Assembly (NCBI GenBank): GCA_963573305.1
Contig: OY754331.1
Coordinates: 16,340,868-16,404,867, forward strand
Source: Pyrrhosoma nymphula
Lineage: Eukaryota; Arthropoda; Insecta; Odonata; Coenagrionidae
Reading direction: 5' to 3'
Length of the DNA stretch: 64,000 bases
The notes below the pieces were generated by a model. The model saw only the letters and a program-made list of their open reading frames with translations. It ran no database searches and was not told where the DNA came from. Position numbers and translations under genes: made by a program. Each line of letters begins with the position of its first letter. Positions within the stretch are counted from its first letter, which is position 1. Shown in pieces: positions 12,605 through 22,575 of this stretch.

Positions 12605-13557
12605 GCGTTATCTCCTTTAAAAAATAAGATAGGTTTTTTTTTAGAATTTTCATCTCTTCCCTCTCGCCCCGGCTGATGTGTTTCCATCCATCATCTTCGC
12701 TCGCCGATGCGTCAATTCTTTTTTTAGGCAACCGACCTCGTTTTTTATCTTTCGCCTATCTTCTGATGCTTGTTCTCGATGATGAATGATTGTGATGCCA
12801 ATGTAGATTTCACGCGAAACATTTTTTCGCGGTAATCCCGGGTATTGTTGAATGCCCGATCTATTCATTTTGGCAACGGACGTATCCTTCTTAATGGCAT
12901 TATGGGTTGAATAAGCTGAGCTTAAGTAAGCCATGAGTGCTTTCATATATCTTACATACATCTAACTGTAGTTCTACCAGGGAATAATTTTTAACCCATT
13001 ATAGAAATGATAATTTCATATTTGATTCTCTATGTCCTTGCGCCAGTTTGCATGGTAAACTTCAACCAGTGGAATCATTTCAGCTTGAGTTCACAGAGGC
13101 AAGATACTTCTCCAGGGATAAAAGAGGGTATTGCATTCTGGATTCGTTTTTAACGCCATAACAATTCACAGTATATCTTTCATTTTTTACAAGTTCATGA
13201 ATGTGAAGTATTTTAGTATTTTATATTTTAATTTTATTAACTTTATTTTACGCAGAATTTTCATAGCAGTTCAAATGATTTTGATGTAAGAATCTAACAT
13301 GTGTAGTAAGAAGGTTATTATCCCCAATTCAACTTATCGTAAACGGTGTTTTCATTCTTTTACTTAAAGTAATATTGGATTTGATATAGAATTCTTTCAA
13401 TACATATTTCCAATCCCTTCTCCACATCTTACGCTCAAGTCGTCACATCAAATTCTGTACTTTATTTGAAGGTGTAATTAATTCTGCACTTAAAAATAGT
13501 CAAAATGAGAATTAGAATCCCACCACTGTATCCATATTAGTATTGGACACATGTGAG
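12605..13557. other. Non-coding stretch
   Basis: No gene or repeat recognised. One 103-codon minus-strand ORF at 12650-12961 has no recognisable domain. Confidence 0.5.
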
Positions 13558-13849
13558 CAGGGGTGGCATGGCCAGGGCGGGAAGGCGGGGATTTCCGCCC
13601 GGGCCCCGGGCCACGCACTAGGTTTCGGGCTCGGGTCCGAAGGGCCCGGCGGGCTGGGCCCCGAACTTGAACAGCCAGCAGCCCAGACATCTCTGAGTGA
13701 AAGTACAATTTTTTTATAATGAACATAAATACCTATGAAATTGTAGTTTAACGCGTTTTTAACGCACAAATGTTTTCAGAAGGGGGCTCACAAAAACCGG
13801 GCCCCTCTGGACGTGTGGCCCGGGCCCCTGGGCACCCACGCCACCCCTG
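13558..13849. mobile_element. GC-rich hAT-type MITE, 292 bp
   Basis: The element begins CAGGGGTGGC and ends GCCACCCCTG, giving terminal inverted repeats of at least 10 bp. It is flanked by 8-bp target duplications, catgtgag (13550-13557) and catatgag (13850-13857), with 7 of 8 matching. An 8-bp duplication and CAGGG termini are hallmarks of the hAT superfamily. The ends of the element are exceptionally GC-rich for this AT-rich region, with long GGGCCC-type runs. It is non-coding and therefore non-autonomous. Confidence 0.85.
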
Positions 13850-13857
13850 CATATGAG

Positions 13858-15310
13858 AGATAATATGTCTTTGGTTTTTGTGATAAAGGAGTTTTCTGAA
13901 CTTCTTACTTACTTAAGTATGCATTTCACATCGTTTAGGTACAGCTATTTGCTAAATTTCATTCAGAATATTTCGCTATTGTGATTTCCAGTTTTAAAAA
14001 TATTTATTATTTCACAGGAATGTGTAAATACTTACATATTTTGTCCATTTATCTAATTAAGCTTCACCGGATATATTCTTGATGCATCATTGAATCCTCT
14101 ATTCATATCTCCAGTAATCCAGATAGTCCATTCAATTGCGTGGTTTTCTGTGATCGTGATTTTGCCTACAAAGCGTCTCTTGGTATTCACAAATATATTC
14201 ACAGATCATAAAACGAGAGTAAGGTTATTCAAGAGGTTTAGAGGATTGAGATAGGAGACATATCATTATCATCTTTGGCGCTGTTGTACAAGAATCAAAA
14301 GATATTGAAACCATTTCCATGCAGCTTTGAAAGTTTATTTCCAACATTTCCAACGATTTACATGATTGAAAATAGTAGTAAATGTATTAGAAGGTACAGT
14401 TCATAATAACACAAACGACAGATGAAATAAACGGACGACACCACTTCAAACTCATGTGGAAAACCTTACCGCGCGCTCCGAATATGTGCCGTGTATCCTA
14501 TATAACGTATTATTTCAATGAACAAGCACGAGGAAACTCAACTCGCATGATTACGTAACCTCAGGATGTCCCTACGTCATAATCCTTCATTAGTCTTAGA
14601 GTTAGGCTATGTTTACATCTTAGAAATTCCTTTGGAAGGCGGTCGATGTTCAAATTGCTATTAAAGTGAGCCACCGACAGTCACGTAGATCTAACGCGAT
14701 GTATGCCTGGAACTAACATCGTTATATAATAGCAAAAACGCTCTTTTTTTTAAGTGTATTGGATTAGCAATTTTGAAATTGTTGATAATATTACAACTTT
14801 ACTTGACTTGTGACACACATCAAATAATTATTTCCTAAAAATATATGCATTTATTTATACAATTTCATTTCATATTTAATGTATAAGACGCCACATTACC
14901 TCCAAAAAGACGGACTTCTGTTATATTTCATGTTAATGAGGGTTGGTGGAGAAAGAGATTGGGAATAAAATATTTTCTTTCCAAGCAAAGTTTACATGAA
15001 AATGGGAATAGGTTTTATCTGCATGATGAGATGGGTGAAACGGAGCCAATAGTTTTTGGGGCGGAAGAGATTTGGAGAGAATGTTTCTGTTTGTAATTAT
15101 CCATTTCGTCTGTTCTACACTGCTGAGACAAGTGCGTCTCAGCCCACGACGCTGCTCATACCGTTTCCATGGCATCCAGTACGATGTGGATTCCTTTTAC
15201 GGAACAAAAATTGAGAAAGAAATAACTTGTGGGGAAATAAAACTGGGATCTGTATCCCGGGGTTTTTGGCGTCGTAAAATGGATATGATTGGGATAGGGA
15301 AGAACTGCTT
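13858..15310. other. Region 3' of GPA2, no other gene seen
   Basis: AT-rich DNA without a recognisable gene. Small overlapping ORFs at 14933-15338 lie on both strands and have no known domain. The GPA2 3' UTR probably occupies the top end. Confidence 0.5.
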
Positions 15311-15316
15311 TTTATT
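15311..15316 (-). promoter_or_regulatory. Candidate GPA2 polyadenylation signal
   Basis: A minus-strand AATAAA lies 220 nt downstream of the GPA2 stop codon. It is the first canonical hexamer seen after the stop in the direction of transcription. The actual cleavage site is unverified. Confidence 0.5.
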
Positions 15317-15535
15317 CGTGGCGTACGTGTGGGTGTGAGTAGTAATCTTTATAAGCGAGAGAGATATGTCCGTTTCGGCGTTTTCTCGGAAACGCGCGCG
15401 GCTGTCCAGCTGGATGTGGCCTCCATCGTCTTCCTCTCCTTCTGTCATTAAAGGCCCTAGTCCGCCCCCATTCTTCTCCCCACCCCTGTCTTCTCGTCCT
15501 CCACTCCCTCCCCTTCTCCCTCTCCAGGGTCCTCT

Positions 15536-15628
15536 TCAGTCCTTCTTGCAGTGGTAGCACGAACAGCTCTTGGCCGACTTGAAGGTGAGCTCCCGCGGGC
15601 CATCCAAGCATAGCACCCTCACCATTAT
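15536..15628 (-). CDS. GPA2: Glycoprotein hormone alpha-2 (thyrostimulin alpha), last coding exon
   Basis: This is the terminal exon of the secreted cystine-knot subunit that pairs with GPB5 to activate the LGR1-type receptor. On the minus strand a CAG acceptor (15629-15631) precedes 30 in-frame codons and a TGA (15536-15538). The peptide contains RVLCLDGPRELTFKSA and ends CSCYHCKKD. The cysteine spacing (one C, then C-x-C-x2-C at the end) and the C-terminal tail match arthropod GPA2 proteins. The exon starts in phase 0, as needed after the donor at 18256. Identification rests on family knowledge and was not checked by a database search. A different cystine-knot hormone is unlikely because the tail is so specific. 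Confidence 0.93.
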   Translation of the reverse strand: MMVRVLCLDGPRELTFKSAKSCSCYHCKKD

Positions 15629-15844
15629 CTGGCGATGATAAAGAAAACGACAGATGAGCATATAATTAAATAATGCCACAATATATGTCAGATAATTTCC
15701 TGGAAGTGATCTCTAGATATCAGCCTTTTCACATCCATATATATATATAAAATAATCAAGAATTAAATAAATTTTAATGATCAAGAATAAATTTTTTAAT
15801 AAGTGAGGATTTAGAAACTTCTTGCTGTAGGCGGGTGCTGAACC

Positions 15845-16190
15845 CCAAGTGGACGGATAGGATAAGAAACGAAGAAAAGTACAGAATAATAAAGATGAGG
15901 AGAAAACCGTATAGATCACTATCAGAAAGACAAGGTCAAGATAGATCGGCCACACTTTGAGGCACATCGATTTTCTATAGGAGCATAATAGAAGGAAAAA
16001 TATGAATAAAGGACCGAAGAGGAAAACCATGGTAAAGAATACATAGACCAACTAAAGCGGGAATTGCAAGAGAAGAGCTACAATGGCATTAAGGACTTAG
16101 TGAGGGACAGCGTATAGTGGTGGGCTGGAGTCAACTGGTCTAGAATTTAGTTACTTCTTAGTAGGATTGAGTGACTGACGATGATGATCT
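15845..16190 (+). pseudogene. LINE ORF2 C-terminal fragment and tail
   Basis: Interrupted frames on the plus strand follow the order of the C-terminus of an endonuclease/RT LINE: WTDRIRNEE, RIIKMRRKPYRSLSERQG, a GHxLRH-like patch, IIEGKI, and a final GWxxST-like end, closing with GACGATGATGATC. The same tail type occurs at 41098-41660 and, in the LINE at 7915-9660, near 8000. It lies in the last intron of GPA2, antisense to the gene. Many stops show it is dead. Confidence 0.7.
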
Positions 16191-16194
16191 AAAC

Positions 16195-16618
16195 CAGGGG
16201 TCTCCAAGGTACGGCCCACGGGCAATATCTGGCTCGCAAATTGATTTTATCCGGCCCGCAGAAGAATTATGCGGAAATGCGCCGCATAACCTTTGCTTGG
16301 ACGGTCGCTACTTGCAAGTAATTAGTGTTTAAAAATTTAAATCTAAGTTTTATGCGATTTTAAAAGCACAAATAATGTAACATAATTCATATTTATGGTT
16401 TTGTGATGAAAATATGATAATTCATTTGTAGTGTTTGTCGTCATCAACATGCAATAATTTAATTACTTACACAGATTCTGTAATTAGTTAATAAAATTTT
16501 TGCTTTCGATAAAACTCATATCTAGAGTTTCCAATTTCTTTTTTTTTTTACTACAGCCCGCTGAAAAGTGTTCAAGTACCCATTGTGGCCCTCGTTACGT
16601 TAATTTTGGAGATCCCTG
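16195..16618. mobile_element. hAT-type MITE, 424 bp, in GPA2 intron
   Basis: It starts CAGGGGTCTCCAA and ends TTTTGGAGATCCCTG, giving near-perfect inverted termini. The flanking 8-bp duplications are atctaaac (16187-16194) and ttctaaac (16619-16626), 7 of 8 identical. The internal GTACGGCCCACGGGC near the left end and GTGGCCCTCGTTACG near the right end are typical of small non-autonomous hAT elements. It landed immediately beside the LINE tail that ends near 16190. Confidence 0.85.
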
Positions 16619-16626
16619 TTCTAAAC

Positions 16627-17880
16627 GACCGAGGTGGGGTCTAAAGCTTGTTCGCGCCAGTCTCATAAAACAAATAGCCAATTCTCATGAAATTTTCACA
16701 GTTTACGGTGGCAAATTAGGGAATATTTTGACACAAACTTTCAATGTCTATGTTTTATAACTCATTTAGACATTGAAAAAACATTTTGCGATATTGCTAA
16801 TTTTTCCACTTATTCAAAATAAATAACTTTTAGTGAACTTATTGGCCTTACCAATGACTTTGAACGGGATTCTACGAAATGTGCATTATTTCAAGATAAG
16901 ATTGAATAATGAATTTGCAACCTAAAGAAATTATTTAGATGGAATTATTGTCACCTTAAGTTTGGAACACTTCCAGAAGGACGGGTACATAGTACATAAT
17001 AAACATGAAATTTAATGAAAATATTAACTACGTAATGGGGTAAACAGAGCCATATTGTTAGCGATCCACACAAAGCTATTTTTATCTGGATACTTTTAAA
17101 CGAGAATGAGATTATAAATGTTATTTCTCAATCCAATCTCCTCTCATACGATATTGTCAGAGTTAGTGAAATAGGTAAGTATTTATAGACATTAAGATAT
17201 ATAGAATCGGTGAATGATAAAAGAGGTAGCAGTCATGCCATATAATTGTGTATTACATTTTTATTGACAATTCTTTCAACGAGCATATTAATGTAATACA
17301 CTATACTGCCCGCTTATTTTTTTTCTTTAGCTGTGAAGAATTTGTTCCCCAAAAAAAGTTACCAACGCATTCCCACAGGTTAATTGTGCCCGAAATAAAA
17401 TTAATGTTAACCCATTACAGCCGTGGAAGGAACATACCCTTAATGAAAAGTGAAGTCTCAGCTTGTTCCACTGCTAAATTTGGGCGAAACAGGTTGTGTG
17501 TACAGTTAGAATTTTTTTAATTCAGGAAAATAAAAATTAATTAGCTTTTAAACGTCCCAGACTGTGCATGGTGTATTCCAATGCGTTTTCTATTTTTGAA
17601 TAGGTGCCTAAGTAAAATTTCGGATATTAGAAAAATAAATTTGAAAGAAGATTTGTTTTATTACCTCCTGCTGAATTTAAGACTCCTTTGGCTCTGTTAT
17701 CCTCTCTATCTCTATTGATCTGATTCATGAATGTAAGCAGCTTCTCCTCGGGTTTTACTTTGAGGTTTATCACACCACCATGAATGTTTATTTATTTTAT
17801 TTTTACTTATTTGACAACACCCCCGAAAACAGCCACTCATTGGGCCTTTACATCAGGTGTACTAACAATTCATAACGGAC
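16627..17880. other. GPA2 last intron, unoccupied part
   Basis: AT-rich intronic DNA. No branch of known repeats is recognised between the hAT MITE and the tRNA-derived palindrome. Confidence 0.5.
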
Positions 17881-17881
17881 A

Positions 17882-18049
17882 ATCACAAACACCCATGCCC
17901 TGGATGGGAAAAACCGACCCAGGCGGGATTCGAACCCGCGACCTTCGGCTTGGCAGGCAAGGACTTTACCCCGCCTGCCAAGCCGAAGGTCGTGGGTTCG
18001 AATCCCGCCTGGATAGGTTTTTCCCATCCAGGGCATGGGTGTTTGTGAT
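17882..18049. repeat. Head-to-head tRNA-derived palindrome (SINE-like)
   Basis: Two 77-bp arms (17882-17958 and 17973-18049) are reverse complements with 3 mismatches, separated by 14 bp. Each arm read outward contains the 3' half of a tRNA: an anticodon-loop-like CTGCCAA (GCC, as in tRNA-Gly) and the B-box sequence GGTTCGAATCC. The typical tRNA 5' half is absent, so these are not functional tRNA genes. ORFs here with GGIRTHDLRLG-like peptides are translations of the repeat. It lies in the GPA2 intron about 200 bp from the exon donor; its transcript would fold into a very stable hairpin. Confidence 0.85.
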
Positions 18050-18256
18050 TTGGGTGTTTTCCGATTTTCGTTCTTACCATTGTTTTGTGTTTTCTTTTAA
18101 TATTCCTGAGTTGTTTATCAGTGGTTTTACAATTATTATCAATACATGCTCGTGTAATGGTGATCTTTTGGGGTAATTTCTTCATCTGTATTGTAAGCAT
18201 ACTAGTGCTGTACAAGGCAACCCAGGGACTTTCTTTTGTGAAGATGGGTTGCTTAC

Positions 18257-18432
18257 GTTTTCCGTGTCCATCATGTTGCAGCACTGCCCCACCGATGTAA
18301 TCAGTTGGTTGGCGTTGTAGCGCAGCGTCTCGATGGCCGAGGGTACGGACCACGACTCACAGAAGCCGCGGCACGCGTTCGTCGTGATCTCGAACTCCAC
18401 GCAACCAGGGATGCTTATCTTCCTCGTGTGAC
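18257..18432 (-). CDS. GPA2: Glycoprotein hormone alpha-2 (thyrostimulin alpha), penultimate coding exon
   Basis: This 176-nt exon encodes the central cystine knot. It begins after a CCCTGCAG acceptor in phase 1 (the Gly codon is split with the upstream exon) and ends in phase 0 at a GAAAAC|GTAAGC donor. The 58 full codons include HTRKISIPGC, EITTNACRGFCESWSVP and ITSVGQCCNMM. These give five of the ten cysteines expected for GPA2, with the CxGxC-type and CC motifs in place; the next exon adds four, and the tenth should be in the missing upstream exon. Third positions are rich in G and C, unlike the AT-rich surroundings, which supports a conserved host gene. The upstream exon with signal peptide and GCHxVG was not found in the window, so the gene may extend beyond it or have a diverged first exon. 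Confidence 0.95.
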
Positions 18433-19064
18433 CTGCAGGGGCGAGAGAATGGGGGGAGAACGCGAATGAGAAAACCCCGAAAACTAATTTCTTCAAAAAA
18501 ATATATTTATAAAAACTTTTTTTGAATTGCAAAAAAACGATTAATGCGTTAGAGGTGCAGTGCAAAAGTCATAAGATGAAGATAAATCACAGGATGATGC
18601 ACTGGAGAATGTTTTGTACAATGGTAAGAAGCGAGTAATGTGAACGGGGTATTACTAGCGAGAAAGTTAAGTCACCAGACACTGGTGATAAAACCTGGCC
18701 AGTTTTTTTAAGCACAGTTGTCAGTTGTTGGTAAAAATTGACCTGTAACTGATGGATTTCACCAGTACTTATGTACTTCAATGTCAATCCAATTAAAGTT
18801 GGTGGTTTCCGGTGTGACTTTGAGGAATTTACTGATCATTGTGAATGAAAAAAGTAGAGCTTTGTTTTTCCACATAAATTTAATGCAGTACGACCATGAT
18901 TTCGACTTTACGTCATCTTCGAAGATGTACTACTTTTTTCTTTCACAATGGTCAATCCAATTGTTTAGATTGACTTTTCCGATGGGTTGCGATCACTATG
19001 AGTGTATTTTGATGGGCGTTTTCACCTTTGTTCGGGTCGTAAACATTGTCGTACAAAGGCACTG
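18433..19064. other. GPA2 upstream intron or 5' region
   Basis: AT-rich DNA 5' of the GPA2 exon on the minus strand. No exon ending in a GCHxVG-like sequence with a phase-1 donor was found here. Confidence 0.4.
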
Positions 19065-19217
19065 ATGACTCTTTTGCGCCTCCTTCTAATAAGTGCCGTT
19101 ATGTTGGCAGCGTTGTCTGCCATGTCCTCTCCCTCTCTCCCCAGACCCCTATCAACTCCCTCTACCCCAACCCCTTCCACGTGCGCCTTCCCCTCCTTGA
19201 CGTCACGATTCGCGTAG
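19065..19217 (+). CDS. Possible first exon with signal peptide (unidentified)
   Basis: A 50-codon plus-strand ORF begins MTLLRLLLISAVMLAALSA, a textbook signal-peptide shape: short basic n-region, about 14 hydrophobic residues, and an A-x-A-like site. It continues as a Ser/Pro/Thr-rich tail with a single Cys. A GTAGGT near 19212 could serve as a donor. It lies 630 bp from a GPA2 exon on the opposite strand. GPA2 and GPB5 genes are often neighbours in invertebrates, so a GPB5 first exon was considered, but no cystine-knot exon of GPB5 was found. It may be chance. Confidence 0.25.
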   Translation: MTLLRLLLISAVMLAALSAMSSPSLPRPLSTPSTPTPSTCAFPSLTSRFA

Positions 19218-20155
19218 GTGGCTGCCACCAAAATCTCGCTACCGCAGTAACTTTTAAACCACCAGGCCGGGAGTTAATAAAGGAGGTGCAACAAATCTGC
19301 AGCAGTGAAAAAAACGATAATGAATGGCAGAGGGCATCAAAGGAGGGAAAAAGAGACAAACTGTAAATGTCAAAAATTAATGCTATCCGTCCATGAGCAA
19401 ACCGATCTATTTCTGTAAGCCAAAATTTGTGGCAAGGGATTATTTCGTGAGCTAACTCCTGTCTTCTAAGATCAATTGTACATCAAACTTTATAGTTATA
19501 GTTGGAGCGTAGGCATCTATTGTAATTTGATGAGTTGCATTCTATCTTACGGTGCAGCTGCGTCTGTCAGAGTTTCAGCGACAAGAGATTCTCCTCCGTT
19601 AAAGGAGGCGTCTCCGAGTCTAAGAGACCTGAAGACGTCTCTTGTACCTACGACCTAAAGACGTGTCCTGTGACGGAGGTGAAACTGTTCTCAGCGAAAC
19701 GTTGGCACACGCAGTTGTACCGAAAGATGGGATCCGAAATATTGTGAATATAGTTCTCAAAAAGGTTAGTTCTCTTTAAATTCTTTCAAGTTCCGTTTTA
19801 AAAAAGTTTGACAGAGATTTTTCAAAAATTGTTTGACCTATTTCTCAGTTTGCTTTTAGAGATTAAATAGGATGACTGTAATATTGGGAGAGATGCGCAA
19901 TTAAACTGATATGAGTTGTAAATAATGAAGGAATATCACTTATAGGGCGCAAACTTGTCAGACCTCGATCGTGCGGCCAAGAAAATGAGCTCCCAGCATA
20001 TTTTTCAATTGCGGTATAACATTTATTTTCGCTTTTCACGGTTCAGTTCCCGTGGAAATCATGCACTTTTCCAAATTTTGGATGTGAAATCGCTTTTTCA
20101 TCTATTTGTTACCTCTTATTGAAACGCTTGTAAATAATTTTTCTCTCTATTGCAG
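19218..20155. other. Non-coding; possible degenerate Penelope-type terminal repeat at ~19540-19700
   Basis: 19575-19640 holds short palindromic pieces (CTCCTCCGTTAAAGGAGG; AGAGACCTGAAGACGTCTCT) followed at about 19700 by GCGAAACGTTGG. This resembles the hammerhead-like palindromic repeats elsewhere in the window but is too rearranged to assign. Nothing else is recognised. Confidence 0.35.
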
Positions 20156-20226
20156 GAATGGATGACAGATTGGCCTCTGATGCTGGATCGCAGGACAACA
20201 CTGCATGCAATCAAGCTGAGCCTCTG
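20156..20226 (+). CDS. Candidate 71-nt internal or first coding exon
   Basis: TTTTTCTCTCTATTGCAG precedes and CTCTG|GTGAGT follows, giving strong acceptor and donor signals. The 71 nt are open in two frames: one reads EWMTDWPLMLDRRTTLHAIK, the other starts with an ATG two bases in and reads MDDRLASDAGSQDNTACNQA. The composition is more GC-rich than the flanks. No partner exon was recognised and no family can be named. Confidence 0.4.
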
Positions 20227-20960
20227 GTGAGTTGCGGTTCCAATTGTGAGGGTTAAGATAAATGCAGTATTTTTAGTAAATGCCTGATCTCGGTGGCAAT
20301 CTAAAATACAGGTTCATGTGTAACGTGGTGGTACCGTTACATAAGGACATAAGTAAAACACTTTCAGTTTTCCACTAATAAAATACGGCGACAACATGTA
20401 TTAGGAGTTCGAATCAATCCGATTCCATGGTTATGCTACGAGAAGTATTTTATTTTCTGCACAGCATTAACAACGGAACTCCGAAATGGTAATAGAGAAC
20501 ATTCATCTTTAAGATAACGATAGCAATAAGTATTTAATAAAAGAAAGGGAGACGACAAAATTTGAAGAAGAAATTTATGAAGGAATAGGATGCTACGCAT
20601 GATATTTTTGAAATTTTAAAAATTGAACTTTAAATTTATCAATTAAAAATATTCTACATAGCAATGAGTTAAGCCAGATTTCGTTTATTCCAAGTATACT
20701 ATCTGAAAGGCGATAAAACTATAATTAGGTATTATACAACGCAAGTAGCCGGAAAACTAAAAAATAATTGCGGTTATAACCTTTTTCCAAGAGATCTTAG
20801 CTTAAACATTATGTTATCACTTCCGTTTCAATGCGTAGTGAACGAATGAACAGCATCAGAAACTACATATTATTTACGATCCCTCTCTTACCTGCATTTC
20901 TCTTGATTGTTAATTTTTTCGGTCGTTCAGCTAGCTACTGAGGGACAAGTGATACAGGCA

Positions 20961-21380
20961 TTATAAGAGGTACCCCGTCAGAAGATCACGACGACATCAG
21001 ATCACGCGACAACAGATCACGAAGAACAGATCACGAAAACAATAGATCACGACGACAACAGATGACGATATACAAAAAACGCTGTATTTAAATAAGTGAA
21101 AGATAGAATAAACCTAATAACACGGGTTTCACTTCATCAGAAATATTTCACTGTTATAATTCCCAATAGCATGATACAAATCACACTTACACACTATATT
21201 ATCATTTAGGGTTATTTGGTGGAGGGGAGGCGCAGCGCCCCCTCCCAATTACACATCTGCGGCAAAATATCCGCAAAATATTGAAGGAAAATATATTACA
21301 AAGTAATTTTCCCATTTTAATCGTGATTTAGTGTCGCGTGATCTGTTGTCGCGTGATCTAATGTCATGGACCCTTATAAG
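20961..21380. repeat. Foldback element carrying an AGATCACG minisatellite
   Basis: The left end TTATAAGAGGTACC and the right end reversed (CTTATAAGGGTCC) suggest inverted termini. About six units of an AGATCACG(A/C)GAC(A)AAC-type repeat, 13-17 bp each, run from 20983 to 21070. Two inverted units occur near 21331-21360. The centre contains GGCGCAGCGCCCCCTCC at about 21230 and no coding sequence. The arrangement resembles the subterminal repeats of a foldback DNA transposon. Confidence 0.6.
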
Positions 21381-21949
21381 ATACAGATGACCTAAAAGAT
21401 ACTGCAAATGTTATCATAATTGCAAGCTTGCATACTATGTCTATTCCGTTTCTACATCTGACCTCAACACTTCCCCATAGACTTTGAAAGTCATTGGAAG
21501 GGATACCCTATTCTCAAAAAAGTATCTCGTCAAATGATTTTCTTTTATGTGTCTCTCTAATTTCGACCCCGTGATTTTCAACACCGAAGAATGCTGGACT
21601 CATTGCAGTAGGTTTATTTCAGGATGGAAAGCGTTGCTGTACTTAATGCACAGAAGGCGTAAATTTATGTGTGGAACTTCACGTATTATCTCCTCTAAAG
21701 TATTGAAAATAATCAATTATATATGCATTAGCATTGAGATTGAGAGTACGTTTCCGGTGGCAAATCAAATTTTAGAATGCCTCAACATGATTATCGTGAA
21801 AAAAAAACGAAAAGTAAAGATACTGGATAATTTTTCTTGACGCTCACATAATTTATGCCTACTTTTTTGCATCCACGGATTTTTGTACATGTATAATTAA
21901 TTTTTTTTACAATTCCAACTCCTCTCGTGTAAATTCGGGAGCCTCTGGC
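21381..21949. other. Non-coding stretch
   Basis: AT-rich DNA. A 97-codon plus-strand ORF at 21547-21840 has no recognisable domain. Confidence 0.45.
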
Positions 21950-22126
21950 GTTATATGGTGGAACAGCATTTTAGCACTTAAATAACACTGCAGTAATTGT
22001 ACTGCCCACTTAAATTTTAATGTAAATATTACACTACACGTGTTTCGACGTTTCTTAGAGCGTCATCATCAGGTCTACCAGGTAAGAAACGTCGAAACAT
22101 GTGTAGTGTAATATTCCTCTCGTGCA
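21950..22126 (-). repeat. Palindromic repeat with hammerhead-like core, copy 1
   Basis: This matches the repeat at 28983-29206 over its left arm (TATGGTGGAACAG, TAATTGTACTG, CACTTAAATTTTAATGTAA). The centre read on the minus strand gives CTGATGA, T, a GACG/CGTC hairpin, GAAAC, then ACGT and GTA (22035-22072). The truncated right arm (22084-22126) repeats AAGAAACGTCGAAAC on the plus strand. No protein is encoded. Palindromic terminal repeats of this kind are known from Penelope-like elements. Confidence 0.6.
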
Positions 22127-22489
22127 TTCAATAAAGACTAAAAAGTTTCACAGCAAGATTCAAATTGCCTCTTTACGTTTTTACTCCGAGACCTGAGTTT
22201 TTCGATGGTGCAGGCAGTTGAATTAGGCGTTTTTCCTAGATTCATGTGCTAACGATGATTCGGATGAATGATGAAGTCGATTTTCTTGTCATTTTAAATA
22301 CCTATGAACCAATTTTTGTGGGCATTGCTTCCATAAATAAAAAGAAGTGGGTAAATTTCTAATTATCTAATGCACGTAAATACTTAATAGATAAACATTT
22401 AGGAATTCTTGATTGATTGGATGGACGAGGGCCTTCTGGAGCCTTCCTGGCACTTAGGGTCCCTTTAGGACCCCTTTGGGTCCATTGGG
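22127..22489. other. Non-coding stretch
   Basis: No feature recognised. The top end (22430-22489) is C/T/G-rich and may belong to the 5S-derived sequence. Confidence 0.4.
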
Positions 22490-22575
22490 CCCTCCAACCC
22501 CCGACCGGGCCCAACGCTGTTTAACTTCGGTAATCTGACGGGAACCGGTGTTTCAACGTAGCTAGGCCCTTGGCC
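22490..22575 (-). pseudogene. 5S rRNA-derived sequence (pseudogene or SINE3-type head)
   Basis: Read on the minus strand from 22575 the sequence follows the 5' half of arthropod 5S rRNA: GGCC near the start, TACGTTGAAACACCGG, TTCCCGTCAGATTACCGAA, GTTAAACAGCGTTGGGC and CCGGT. That region contains the internal promoter A box of 5S genes. After about 75 nt it diverges, so the mature 3' strand of helix I is not recognisable. It is therefore a diverged 5S pseudogene or the head of a 5S-derived SINE. Confidence 0.7.

Noticed and set aside
17784..18353. Overlapping ORFs on both strands with GGIRTHDLRLG-like peptides
   Set aside because: They translate the tRNA-derived palindrome; the true coding signal nearby is the GPA2 exon.
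19200..19230. GGCTGCCAC read as the missing GPA2 GCH motif
   Set aside because: It is on the plus strand, opposite to GPA2, and lacks a phase-1 donor.
20983..21070. CRISPR-like array
   Set aside because: Units are 13-17 bp, contiguous and imperfect without spacers; the genome is eukaryotic.
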